Assembly (NCBI GenBank): GCA_009733575.1
Contig: ML769383.1
Span: forward strand, 1 to 64,000
Length of the DNA: 64,000 bases
Source of the DNA: Gymnopus androsaceus JB14
Taxonomy: Eukaryota; Basidiomycota; Agaricomycetes; Agaricales; Omphalotaceae
Direction of reading: 5' to 3'
Under the pieces are notes generated by a model. The model was not told the DNA's origin, searched no databases, and worked only from the letters and a program-made list of their open reading frames with translations. How positions within the stretch are numbered: position 1 is the first letter of the stretch; the number at the start of each line of letters is the position of its first letter. This document shows positions 1 through 9,866 of the stretch, one piece after another. The position numbers and the translations under genes are program-made.

Positions 1-1632
1 AAACCTTCAGCGTCCGTCAGCTCCGTGGTCAACCTAAGTGGATCATATTAAGCGAAACGCCCTTAAGAAGCAAAAACAAAAAAGAGACATACTGCTCGAT
101 CTCAGCTCTCATTCCATCCTCCGCCATGCGCGACTTTTGGACAGTCGTTGTCAAACGGGACACGGTCTCCTTCTCCTTCTTCAGTGCTTCACTAGCCTTT
201 TGTACCTCCGTCCTCAATTTCGATTCAAGCTCGGCAACCTGCTGTTTGAGCGTATGCGACGATGATCTGAGGCTTTCTGCAGTGACAGTCATGGCTTGCA
301 GAAGCTCCTGGGAGGTGTCTCGTTGCAGTTGCACCTCCTGAAGTTTCGATGCGACGACGGCAGCTTCCTGCAGCTCTGCTTCTGCCTCTGCATACGCAGA
401 GAGCACTTCATCGTGTTTTCAGTCTGTAGAGTTCCGCCTCCAGCTGCAGACTTTTGATTGAGACGCGTGCTACATCCTTTTCGAATTGTTCTTGATCATG
501 GCCCAGGCTCGCGACAGTTTCGTCCAAGGAGACGTAGGAAGGTGGTAAAGGAGCTTTGACAGCGGTAATGTCGAGATAACAGGATAGCTCTTCTTCCAGA
601 TGTTTTATACATCTCCGTAGAAGCTGGTTGTCTTCCTCCCGCTGTCGAATGAGATGCGCCAACTCGGATACCTGGCCCTCTGTGTTCCCCAACTTGAATG
701 ATTCTGAGACGAAACCCAATAAACAAGATACGACAAACTTACTTTGCGCGAGAAGCGCGCAGCTTGCAAATGCAGCGTTATGTTGTCCCTTTGGAGCCTC
801 TCGTAGACAGACTTTGAAACCGTGCTCGAAGCAAGCATGCCATACTGTTCTGCTACCCTGTCGAGCATCAAGCGATGCTCCTGGAGCTGTCCCAAGAGTG
901 CTTCCTGCCTAGATTCGGCATCACGTTTTGCGGTCTCCAGACATAGTTGCGTGCTCTGCAGCTCGTCGCGAGCTGTGACGATCTCCACCTTCAAGTTTTC
1001 TACCGCCGCCTTCATTACACCTGCTTCAGAGTCACTTTTGGTTTTCATATCCTTCAATTGACCCTCAACCATCTCCCGCTTCTTCTTCTCTGCAGCCAAA
1101 CTCTTTTCTAGGTCCGCTACCTTCTTGTCTCGCTCCTTCACTTCATCCTTTTGTTTCGTTAGTGCCTTCTTCATATCTGCCATATCACCATGCTTCGCCG
1201 TCATTTGCGAACGCTGGTGTTCCGACATGCGAAGCTTGACACCGAGGTCCTTGATCTCAGCTTTATCAGAGTTGGCACTCTTTTTGAGCTCGTCTACACG
1301 CAGCTCCAAAGCCTCTTTCTGCTTCTTCTGCTTGTCCAATCGATCCGTAAGTTCGGTGTTGGTTTTTTGAAGGCGTGCAAGCTCAAGTTTGAATCGTTCA
1401 ATTTCGGCTTGGTGCTACGATGAGATTCAGTCATGGTCGGTTTCGGACAAGATGTATCACATACTACTTTCTTTCCGTCTTTGTGGATCTTTTCCAAGTC
1501 ATCCACCTTCCGTTGTAGCACAAAATACCGTTCAGCGGAATCAGGAGGAGGAGGCTTGTTGGATCCTAATTACAGAGTTGTATTAACGGCAGAGTAAAAA
1601 CCAGCGCTAGACACACCATGAGCTCCAGACAT
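1..1632 (-). CDS. Coiled-coil protein, 3' end beyond the window
   Basis: This is a long, highly charged heptad-type protein that I do not recognise as a named family. It starts at the ATG at 1632 with a short Gly/Ser/Pro-rich leader. Four introns are readable: 1566-1601, 1415-1467, 693-742 and 34-92; the last exon runs off the window at base 1. From about residue 25 almost the whole protein is Lys/Glu/Leu/Gln-rich coiled coil, with few prolines, which suggests a filamentous or scaffold protein. The reading frame breaks around 411-416: the upstream exon ends in a stop just after a run of four A (minus strand), while the coiled coil resumes one base later, so one surplus A is the simplest explanation. 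Function unknown; structure call good, identity not made. Confidence 0.7.
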
Positions 1633-1834
1633 CTTTCAGGAGATTGCAGAGGTTTTATAGTATGTCGTCTCTGACTCGAGTACCTCTCGCGTGTTTTGAG
1701 GGGAGTTGTTGGAGAAGAAGAATCACGAGATCACGAGACCGTGTTCAAAATGAGGGCGCTAAACCTAAAATAGACGCCAAAGCGTGTTCTACTATGTACC
1801 AACGCAGAAAACTAAGATTCTAGCAAGCGTACAG

Positions 1835-3018
1835 CTATGATTTCGACTTGCCCAGCTTCTTCTTTTTCTTTTCCGTTTTTTGACTCTCCTCCGTAGTAGC
1901 CTCTTCAGCTTTCCGCTTCTTCTTCTTCTTCTTTTCCTCCTTCTCCGCCGCTGCCTTTTCCGCTTCGTCCTGCTTTTGCCGAGATAAGTCAGCAATAGCT
2001 TCGTCCTGCTTCTCGTGTAAGCCCTGGAAGCCATCCTGATCACTCCCGATATCCTCATCGCTGTTGTAGTCTTCATTCGCGGCATTAGTTAATATCCTGT
2101 CCACAATATCATGTTCTTCTTCGCTATTCTGAGCTCCGTTCGAAGGAACATGGAGGGGCGAAAAAGGATCTCGTTGTATCGACCCCAGTAGTGAAAGCAT
2201 TTCGTTGGCAACGGTTAGACTAGAAGTTTCTTCATGTTAGTAGTCGAAGAAGACAGATAAAACACCACTTACCCGATGACGGTAAACTCAAGATACCCTT
2301 CTTCTTCGCCTAGTGGAGATGCAGTGACGCGATGTATCCAATTTCCACTTCCCTCTTCAGAATCTTGTTTTTCTTCAGCACCAGCACCAAACTCTGGATC
2401 GTTCTCCGCTGGGCCATACTGGAACTCCCATTCGTCCGTTGGTATATGATGTCGAGGTATTGAAACGTTAAATGTTTTATGAACGAGTAATGATATATGG
2501 TCAGGGGAACATAGACTGATTTTGCCGACTAAGACTCTGTTAGACCATAGAAGCAACCAAATCGGGGACACCTACCAAGTTTCATGCCCACAGCTGGTCT
2601 CCAGACGGTAGTGTCAAATAGGATTTTGCAAACTAGAAACGGACAATCGGCTTGGATGACTGCAGTGTCTTCCTTGAACGATAAATTTGAATGGGAAAGG
2701 ACTACGCCGTCCAGAGCAGGAATGTACCTGTATAACGTTCAGAGTGTGCCAGAATGGATGTAATTGAACCTACCGCATAATCATAGAGTCTAGCATCTCC
2801 TCGACGCCTGTTCTGGGGTTGCTGGCGAACACGGGGGAAATGGAAACAACTAAGGAAGATTGGACAACTTGAAATGCCGTTTCTTTTCCTTTTCCCTTGT
2901 CCTTTTTTTCTGTAGCTGGTGCATCTTGGACCAAATCGTGTTTGGCCTTCTTTTTTGGAACAGCAGCAGTTCCCTCCTGCGACTGTTTTCGTTTTTTTGT
3001 GGAAGTAGCTGAAGGCAT
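1835..3018 (-). CDS. RPA43: DNA-directed RNA polymerase I subunit RPA43
   Basis: RPA43 (A43) forms the stalk of RNA polymerase I with A14 and contacts the initiation factor Rrn3 for rRNA transcription in the nucleolus. The protein starts with a basic Lys-rich leader (PKKKAK), followed by the Rpb7-like N-terminal domain (SSLVVSISPVFASN, then EEMLDSMIMRYIPALDG), then an OB-type region ending in the conserved pattern of a WEFQ strand and a GEEEGYLEFTVIG segment. An acidic stretch and a very Lys-rich tail (KKKKKKRK, ending KSKS) close it. Introns lie at 2728-2773, 2529-2575 and 2220-2272. An in-frame ATG at 3096 is further upstream, but 3018 fits the family better and leaves room for the divergent PAM16 promoter. 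Length of about 340 residues suits fungal A43. Confidence 0.85.
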
Positions 3019-3110
3019 TTTGGGAAGCAAAAAGCAAGCCCAAGTGCCTGCCGCTAATTTTCGCCTCCTCCTCCATCTCGCGCCGCGATCGGTCACTCAG
3101 TTTTTACAAA
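3019..3110. promoter_or_regulatory. 92-bp divergent promoter between RPA43 and PAM16
   Basis: The two start codons face away from each other with only 92 bases between them, so both genes must share this stretch for transcription start and 5' leaders. No TATA box is visible. The RPA43 reading frame stays open across most of it, so the true leader of RPA43 could be longer at protein level. Confidence 0.5.
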
Positions 3111-3795
3111 ATGGTCAGTCCAAAGTCCTCTAGAAATAATTTCTGTGCGCTAACAATGCCTTAGTCCTCTCCCCGGGCTATTATCCAAATCGTAATTACT
3201 GGCAGTCGTATCTTGGGTAAAGCCTTTCTCGAAGCAGGACGACAAGCAGCCAAAAGTGCGTCTCGGAAGAGCAAATTCTCGAAATTATCTCAACCAAATT
3301 CTTCCTAGATGCAAGGTCACCAGCTCAAGGTGCTGTGGGTGGCGACGTGGCCGGAGTGGGACACGCTAGTTCTGGCTCAATAACAGACCAGCTCACACGA
3401 CAGCATCGAATGACTCTGGACGAGGCTCATCTTATTTTAAACGTGAAAAGAGGAGAAGAAATGGAGAAAATTTTAACGGTACATTTCCTTGCTTTATACG
3501 ACGAAAATAGTCAATGAATACCGCGATTTAGCATTACGAACATCTCTTCAAAGCCAATTCTCCGCCTCCGCCACCCCCAAAACCGACAACGCCTGCCCCG
3601 AAAGCAAAAACTGTTGGTGTATTCCATTCGCATTATCTTCAATCCAAGGTTGTCCGTGCCCGTGAACGAATAGAATCAGAGGCGAAAATGATGACAGAGG
3701 ATGCGCAAAAATCCACGGCTGAAGCTACAGCAGATTCGTCGTCTCACCCTCCTCCTCCTCCGCCACCACCCCCACCGTCATCAGGCTCATCCTAA
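3111..3795 (+). CDS. PAM16: Pam16/Tim16, J-like subunit of the mitochondrial import motor
   Basis: Pam16 (Tim16) sits on the matrix side of the TIM23 translocase, where it binds the J protein Pam18 and controls Hsp70-driven import. After splicing the protein begins MSSPRAIIQIVITGSRILGKAFLEAGRQAAK, the typical hydrophobic N-terminus of the family. The degenerate J-like domain follows (MTLDEAHLILNV, then HYEHLFKANSP) without the HPD motif of true J proteins. The C-terminal extension is rich in proline and serine. Introns lie at 3114-3164, 3256-3308 and 3479-3531. The first intron begins directly after the ATG, so the start codon stands alone in exon 1. Length of about 150-170 residues is normal for the family. 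Confidence 0.88.
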
Positions 3796-4246
3796 CCATA
3801 CGGAAATACCCCATAGACTAATACATTGTATTCTCTTTATAATGCCACACCCCCACTTCATGCTACTTATGGGAAGAAACCCTCCAATTTCAAGTGTTCC
3901 TCTTGTTCAGCATCCTAAGCTCCAAAGGCGTGCTTGGGACTTTCAGTAAAAGGCGTCGATTTCATCATCTCATCAATCGACTTGAGAGAGAAACACTCTT
4001 TGTCCGATAATCATAAACCAAGAGTTTGTTCATCGGCCTTCCGGTAAAAGCCCTTTCTACTCGTGTCTTTGTACTTTTGTTCCTTTCAGGTGCCTCAGAG
4101 ATAAAAACCCTGGCCGAGCGCTATAAAGGTCAAGTTTGTTCCTTCCTTCCAGTGATCATTTCCAGCTGCAGGCAGCAACGTGCGCATACTAGCTTCGGAT
4201 ACTCTGAAGTTGAACTGACATTGGTTTAGTCATTCCTTCACACAGA
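3796..4246. other. Intergenic stretch, probable 5' leader of the next gene
   Basis: I see no protein-like ORF here. Several GT...AG pairs (for example a donor after 4041 and acceptors near 4090 and 4155) suggest introns in the 5' leader of the downstream gene. An AT-rich ATAAAAA element occurs near 4101. Confidence 0.3.
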
Positions 4247-5420
4247 ATGTATATGCAATGCGATTCTGACCTTGAGTGGCTTTCTAAAGTTGAATCACCC
4301 GTCCTACGATTGTGGGACAGGATACCCTTGCCTCGGACTACCTATGACCCTCCTCGTACGATTGTTGACCACAATACGCCCAACCCAAGCTCACCTGTTG
4401 TTACAACATGGCTCCCGCCTCTCGACACTGAGGGTACCGTCACTGAAGGCATTAAATGCATTACCATTGAGGTGAGTACTCGGCGCTCGTGGAGGGAATA
4501 TACCTTACTAATTGCCACCTTCATCGACAGCATACCCCGGCTACTGCGAACCCCAAAGATACATTCTTCTGCGAGCCCTTTCTTGATATATTTCCGGATG
4601 ATTCGCACCCTGCGATTCACCCGGTTACGTGGTCTTCGTCGCTTTCCATTAACGACGACGATTATTATGAACGCAAGCCTAACATTGGCCAGGATCTGTT
4701 CGCTCCGTCTACAGAGATGTCCTTTTTGGAACTCAGCGAATTGGTATCCGAGCCTGTATGGGAGCTTCCTGACCATCATTTCCTTTCCTTGCCAGAGGAG
4801 GGACTGGAGGGAGCCGTATTTGAGCCCAAGACCGAATACGGAGTGGACCTCGAAAGTCACCTCACCGCCTCGGCCAATGGTTTGGTCGCTTCCAGTCCTT
4901 CTTTGAAACGGAAAAGGGATGAAGCATCGTACGGAGCAGAGGCTTCTGCGGATAGCTATACATTCTTAACCATCTTCCTCGCCAAACCGCACAATTCCTA
5001 TCGTCTCGCGATCTCTCATCCCAACACTCAGCTCGTATCGCTACCGATACCACTCGTTCTTCTACCTCTGAACGCAGACGGTCTACTGAAGTTCCCAACG
5101 CAGCTTCTTCCTCTACTCATTCATCCCGACCAGATGGCCCTTCACGCATCAAACGACGTCGTATCCGTTATGATCATTCTTACCCGAACCCATGGTCCAC
5201 GAACACTCCGTTCCCAAGCAATACAGCTAATTCCTCGGGGCCTGCCCCAGCATGCACAATGGGACTCATGGAATTCACCATCGACTTTTCTTATACCAAC
5301 AATACGCCGGAAGATGAAGCGCGATTTTTGAGGCAGTATAACAGGGCTAAGAATATGAATATGAAAGCGGCGCAGGAGAAAAGAGGATTGCAGCGGAGGC
5401 TTTCGTTGATATCGTGTTGA
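4247..5420 (+). CDS. Unknown acidic protein with basic nuclear-type motifs
   Basis: I do not recognise this gene. Exon 1 starts at the ATG at 4247; a clear intron (GTGAGT to ACAG, 4472-4531) joins it in phase to a long exon. The middle is acidic and Pro-rich, followed by a KRKRDE cluster near 4910. Downstream, the best reading switches frame near 4945-4965: one frame continues to a stop at 5331 with a low-complexity hydrophobic translation. The other gives Ser/Thr-rich sequence, a second basic cluster (IKRRRIRY) and an acidic-to-basic tail rich in Met, Gln and Arg that ends at 5418-5420. I favour the second frame, reached either by a poorly defined intron or a one-base error. The two basic clusters suggest nuclear location, but no DNA-binding domain is visible. 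Confidence 0.5.
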
Positions 5421-5611
5421 TTATTGGCTTGGATTAATATAGCAAGTACCTTTAGCTTCAGCTACTTAATGGTAATTCAGAAGGATACACTAGGATACAT
5501 CACTCTATCAAATACTTTTCCTCGAGCAGCCTGCCTTGGTGAACGTTCCATATTCTATTTTACTACAGCTGGATAGCGTGTAAGGTAGCTATGACTGTAA
5601 CTGCAACGACA

Positions 5612-6513
5612 TTAGATGGAATCCGCGATAACTAGCCTCCGATCACTCACCTTTGCTTTCTTCGCATCTGCCAATTCTCCCCTGTGCTTGACCATTTCGG
5701 ACAGCTTAGTCGATGTTTCAGAAGCCATAGCTCCAAACCCTGCAATTACACCTTCCCTATCACCCAGCGGCATCTCCTGGTTCATTTTGAACTTGCCATC
5801 CCATACTCTCGATCTGAATCTCGACACCAATGATGCCCTTTGATAAAAGCTCGACATACCGAGCCGGTGCATCTGATACCTTCCATGGCTTCTCGTAACC
5901 CATCAGCTTTGTCTCCCCAAGATTGGTTAGATCGTCGACTTGGGAAGCAAGGTACGAAGACGTCGCGGGGTCGCTTTGATAGTAGACCGTCGCCTTTCCA
6001 TAAACTTGTACAGCCGCATAGTTCCAAGTAGGTACGACCTAAGAATTCGGGCATGAATGTCCATGTAGGCGATGAACTAGTATCGAAGAGGAGTTACCTT
6101 GGCAGTGGACGGCTTCGTCTCCTTGTAGAACTGGGGTGTAACATAGTGATGCACAGGACTAGTTTGAATCGTCTTAGGAATCATCTCTTGAATCGTGAAC
6201 TTGGCCGCACCTATTGAAGAGAACCATTACATCTTTTTCGAGCTTACCGGGACCAGATGTGCCCAATTTCATCAAGGCTATCCATCATTGCTTTGGATTG
6301 GGGATTGGCACGGGCCATATGGCCTCGCAAAACGCCCAGCTCGGTGTCACTTGCATCGTCAGAGATGTCTAATATGAATGGAACGTGACTGGATTGGAGA
6401 AAAGGATGATTCCCCGCCTCGATGGCGGTAGTGAATATTCCAAGTGGATTTTCACGAATGAACGTACGGAGGACGTCAAGGTCGTGCTCAGCGTGAACTT
6501 CACGAAGATACAT
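5612..6513 (-). pseudogene. PaiB-like FMN-binding protein with three frame breaks
   Basis: The translation matches the PaiB family (FMN-binding split-barrel proteins, first known as a Bacillus regulator of protease genes and also found in fungi). Seen in order: MYLREVHAE at the start, FIRENPLGIFTT, LRGHMARANPQ, a KDVMVLFN strand, KVVPTWNYAAV, PWKVSDAPA, and FKMNQEM...DREGVIAGF near the end. One normal intron lies at 6039-6097. Three one-base surpluses are needed to join these blocks: in TTT at 6267-6269, near 6212, and in CCC at 5800-5802 (plus-strand view). A 37-nt 'intron' at the first break would delete the conserved VMVLFN strand, so splicing does not explain it. It is either a decaying gene or a consensus with homopolymer errors; other genes in the window have the same problem, so the pseudogene label is provisional. 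Confidence 0.7.
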
Positions 6514-6708
6514 GATTATTCCGAGTCAAGGTTGAGCTGCAGCTTGATTTATAGATATCGAGTATCGGAATCGGAGTATCCTGCCCGTATATTTGTGCAG
6601 AGTTCTGTAATTAGCAGTAACCGTTTTGCGGGTCCGAGCTATCGACGGAGGTCCGAGGAGAAAGACCCGTTCCTATCCTAAAGCGGAATCCCCTGTTGCC
6701 CGCCTGGC

Positions 6709-9552
6709 ATGAGCGCTAAAGTTTTCACATGGGGTGGTTGCAGCCTTTCTCTGAACGGAATGCTCGCCAGACCAAAACCCCCAGCTCAAGTCCGGCGAGC
6801 TTCCAAAGAGTCATCATCCAAGCTGGTATTTCCTTCAGAAGATGATACAGATCTTCCTGAACTTTTAATTCGAGCGGATGGTCTAATTAGAGAAAGGGAA
6901 CGAGGTATTTGAGATAATAAATTAATATTCTTCCTCTACTTACCTTCTTATAGAACTTAGTTTTACATCTGAGTTTTCTCGTGAACTCAAACAGACTCAT
7001 GAAGCTCTCGTCGCACGAACACCACTAACTTCGCCTTCTCCATTTCTTACACCGCTTCCCCTGAGTCCTCGAAATATCAGTACATTCAGCAACACTAGTA
7101 CACAATTCCAAAAGTTACATGCGCTGCACTCGGGACAGATACCGTCTGCCCAATCACGCTTCGGTCAAGTTAGACATACGCGTCGTATCTCAATCACTCA
7201 ATCTGAGCTTGCTCGTCTTTCCGACCAGAATGCTGAGCTTTTACAAAAGCTAGAACAGCTGGAAGAGGAATCCACGCTCGCGGACAAGGCAGGTAGACGG
7301 AGGCTCAGCAAGCTGGAAAACGAGATTCAGACTCTTCGGACTGAACTGGATGAAGCCAGACAGGACGCGTCTCAAAGGAGCAAGGAGGAGAAAAGGACTG
7401 CTCTTAGAGCCAGGAGGAAAAGGGACGAAGAAACAAAATCTTCATCCACATTCCAAGATTTTGCACCGTCAAGTTCTACTTCTTCACTTTCGCTTTCCCA
7501 TTCTTCCAGGTAAGTCTACGTGTTGTAATTTAAACATCTGTACTTACTCTACTCACAGTTCATCCTCTCTAAAATCCGAGCCATCCGAGCCATCCAGCTT
7601 AATCTTGTCCCACCTCCTTTCCAAAATCTCTGAGCTCGAGGAAGCAAATGTTCAGATATGTCGAGAGCAACATGAGACATCTGGCCGCCTCAGAGTAGCT
7701 CAAAGCGAGGTTGAGGGCATGAGAAAGGTCTGGTCCTATCTCGGGATGGGCCCAGGTCCTGGAAACGACAACGAGGATCCCATCGACGTCGAGATTGTGG
7801 ATGAATACCACGATCTTGACGAGGAAGGGCAAGGGACCGTGCGTTTCCGGAGCTTGAGGCAAAATATGTTGTCTTCTCTCGCATCCGCAACCAGCGCCAC
7901 TGACATTTCCGGTTCCTCGACACTCTCACAAGCCGGCTCCATAAACTCTCTTCGCTCCCTTGATTTCGATGAGGGTATTGGGGGAGAGATGCATAGCACT
8001 CTTCGATCAACCTCGAGGCTGGGTAGTCAACCTTTTGGAAGATCTGTTAAAGGTAATGGCAAGGGCAGAAAGAGTGTGGTTGGGCTATTTGGTGGAGGCG
8101 AGGAAATCTCCTCTGACTCCTTGAACTTGGATGTTGTCCAGAGTCCTTTCTCTCCGTCTCCGGCTAACCGCAAGGTTCTTGACCCCATGTTCTCCCCAAG
8201 CGGTGAACTTTCCGAGCTCGATATCTCCATTTTACATGAACATTCTCGTCCATTCGATGCCTTCTCGGATGACGAGGCCTCTCCTCAGTCAGAGCTAGGC
8301 TTAGGATCTCGGCGAAGAACGCTGGGGAGTGAAATCGGAGATTTTGGCCATTTGAATGACCCCCTTTCCCCCCAAGATTGCCAGAACTCTCTTCTTGTTC
8401 AGGAGCTGGAAGGTTCTTTTGATAAAGAAGCTTTGGATGCACATCTCCTCCCTGATAACGGGGACGAGGAAACACAGAAATATCAACTTGCGTTCCCGCC
8501 GTCTGCGAGTATACGCATTACTCCGCCTACGCCGGTCAAGAACGGTACCTTTTCAACTACTTCTTTTTCCGAATCATCTACTACCTCACCAACGACCTCT
8601 GTGTTTTCTCCATTCCCTTCGACTCCCGAATTATCTTCATCTTCATCTGTGGACGTATCTCCTGTACAATCACCCTCAAAAGCAGAATCTGCAAGAGCGC
8701 GCCGTATTTCTCTCTCTCAAAGCGTCAAAGCTAGAGCGGGAAGGTGGGGGCCGAGGCTGGACAATATCTTTGGAAGTGATCAGGCCAAACCTGATTCCAT
8801 CTCAGGATTCGGGATTCGGCAAGGGCTCAGCTCAAAGTTCAGCGAGGGTTTGGGGTCTATTTTTGGCAACCAAGCTATTTCTGGCGCTGGCAAGGAACAG
8901 GAACCAAAGATGAAGTCGAGACCGAGTTTAGGCTTCCGTTCATCTTCAGCTTCCTCCGGTCGAGCGCCCGTGCCTCTTTCTAGCGAGTCTATCTCTCCAG
9001 GTAACGATACTAGCTCGGGCTCTAATTTTACATCCAATCCGAACGTTATACCTTCCAAAACCTCGACCAAATCGGAAAGAAATCGGCGACTTCCTCGTCC
9101 AATTCCCGCTCACTTATTCGTTCCCCCCTTCCAACGTCGAGCGCGCGCGCTCGCTCATGCTCGAAGTGTGGCTATGGCTACAACTCCTATTGGTGTTGGG
9201 CGTGTTCATATGGGCTGTAGCAAAAAAGGGTCCGAGGGGTATACTGAGTATTGATGGAGATCATAAAGTTGAAAGCGATGGAGAACCTGAACATGCTGTT
9301 ACTGCGATGGCTGAAGACACGGTTGATAACCGTCCTGAGATGCGGAAGCACATGAAGGGACAGCGGCCCAAGAGGAGTCTGCTTGACGTATCAGTGCAGT
9401 TTAACGGCATTCACATACCGCTTCCTAGATCCCACACCTTCGTTTCCTTTTCTTCGCATCCACATCTCTTAGCATACACCTGTTGGACGGTTTCATTGTA
9501 TATTTCTACATCTATATTTTCATGTCTTTTACACCTTGTACAATTTTTGTAG
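6709..9552 (+). CDS. Ser-rich coiled-coil protein, probably C-terminally membrane anchored
   Basis: I do not recognise a named family. Exon 1 starts at the ATG at 6709 and an intron at 6905-6956 follows; another lies at 7511-7558. Residues from about 150 to 260 form a coiled coil (NAELLQKLEQLEEEST, then LSKLENEIQTLRTELDEA), with a second one after the intron (SKISELEEANVQ). A long Ser/Pro-rich, probably disordered region follows. Near the end, the frame that has been open so far stops at 9254. If one C is dropped from the C6 run at 9123-9128, the frame enters LMLEVWLWLQLLLVLGVFIW, a convincing transmembrane helix followed by basic residues, and ends at 9552. I favour this tail-anchored version. 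The extreme C-terminus remains uncertain. Confidence 0.6.
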
Positions 9553-9866
9553 ATTTGTCATCTATGGATATATTAAAACATTTCTGTCAATCAGAGAGCT
9601 GTTTGAGGCTGTGGACAAGCTATAATGCTGTCACTGCAGTGCGAATATATTTTCCAAGGCGCAAATTTACTCGCTTTGACCAGTAATATTAAAGAAGAGT
9701 GGTTGTGGCTGTTACATATACAAATAAAATATAGGGTATGATAAGAAGTGTTCGGTACAAATGTGATATATGTTCTAGTGATACAGCTAAGTAATGTATG
9801 TGTCCGTAATCGAATTGTGCGTGTTCCTTGTAGTTGTACATTTGAAGAAAAAAATCCAGCATGATA
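9553..9866. other. Intergenic, convergent gene ends
   Basis: The stretch is AT-rich and holds the 3' ends of two convergent genes. I see no ORF of interest; AATAAA-like and TATTAAA-like strings fit polyadenylation signals. Confidence 0.35.

Noticed and set aside
1792..2085. Arg/Lys-rich minus-strand ORF
   Set aside because: Out-of-frame reading of the Lys-rich tail of RPA43.
6190..6240. A short intron in the PaiB-like gene at the first frame break
   Set aside because: It would be only 37 nt, would remove the conserved VMVLFN strand, and does not give the right frame afterwards.
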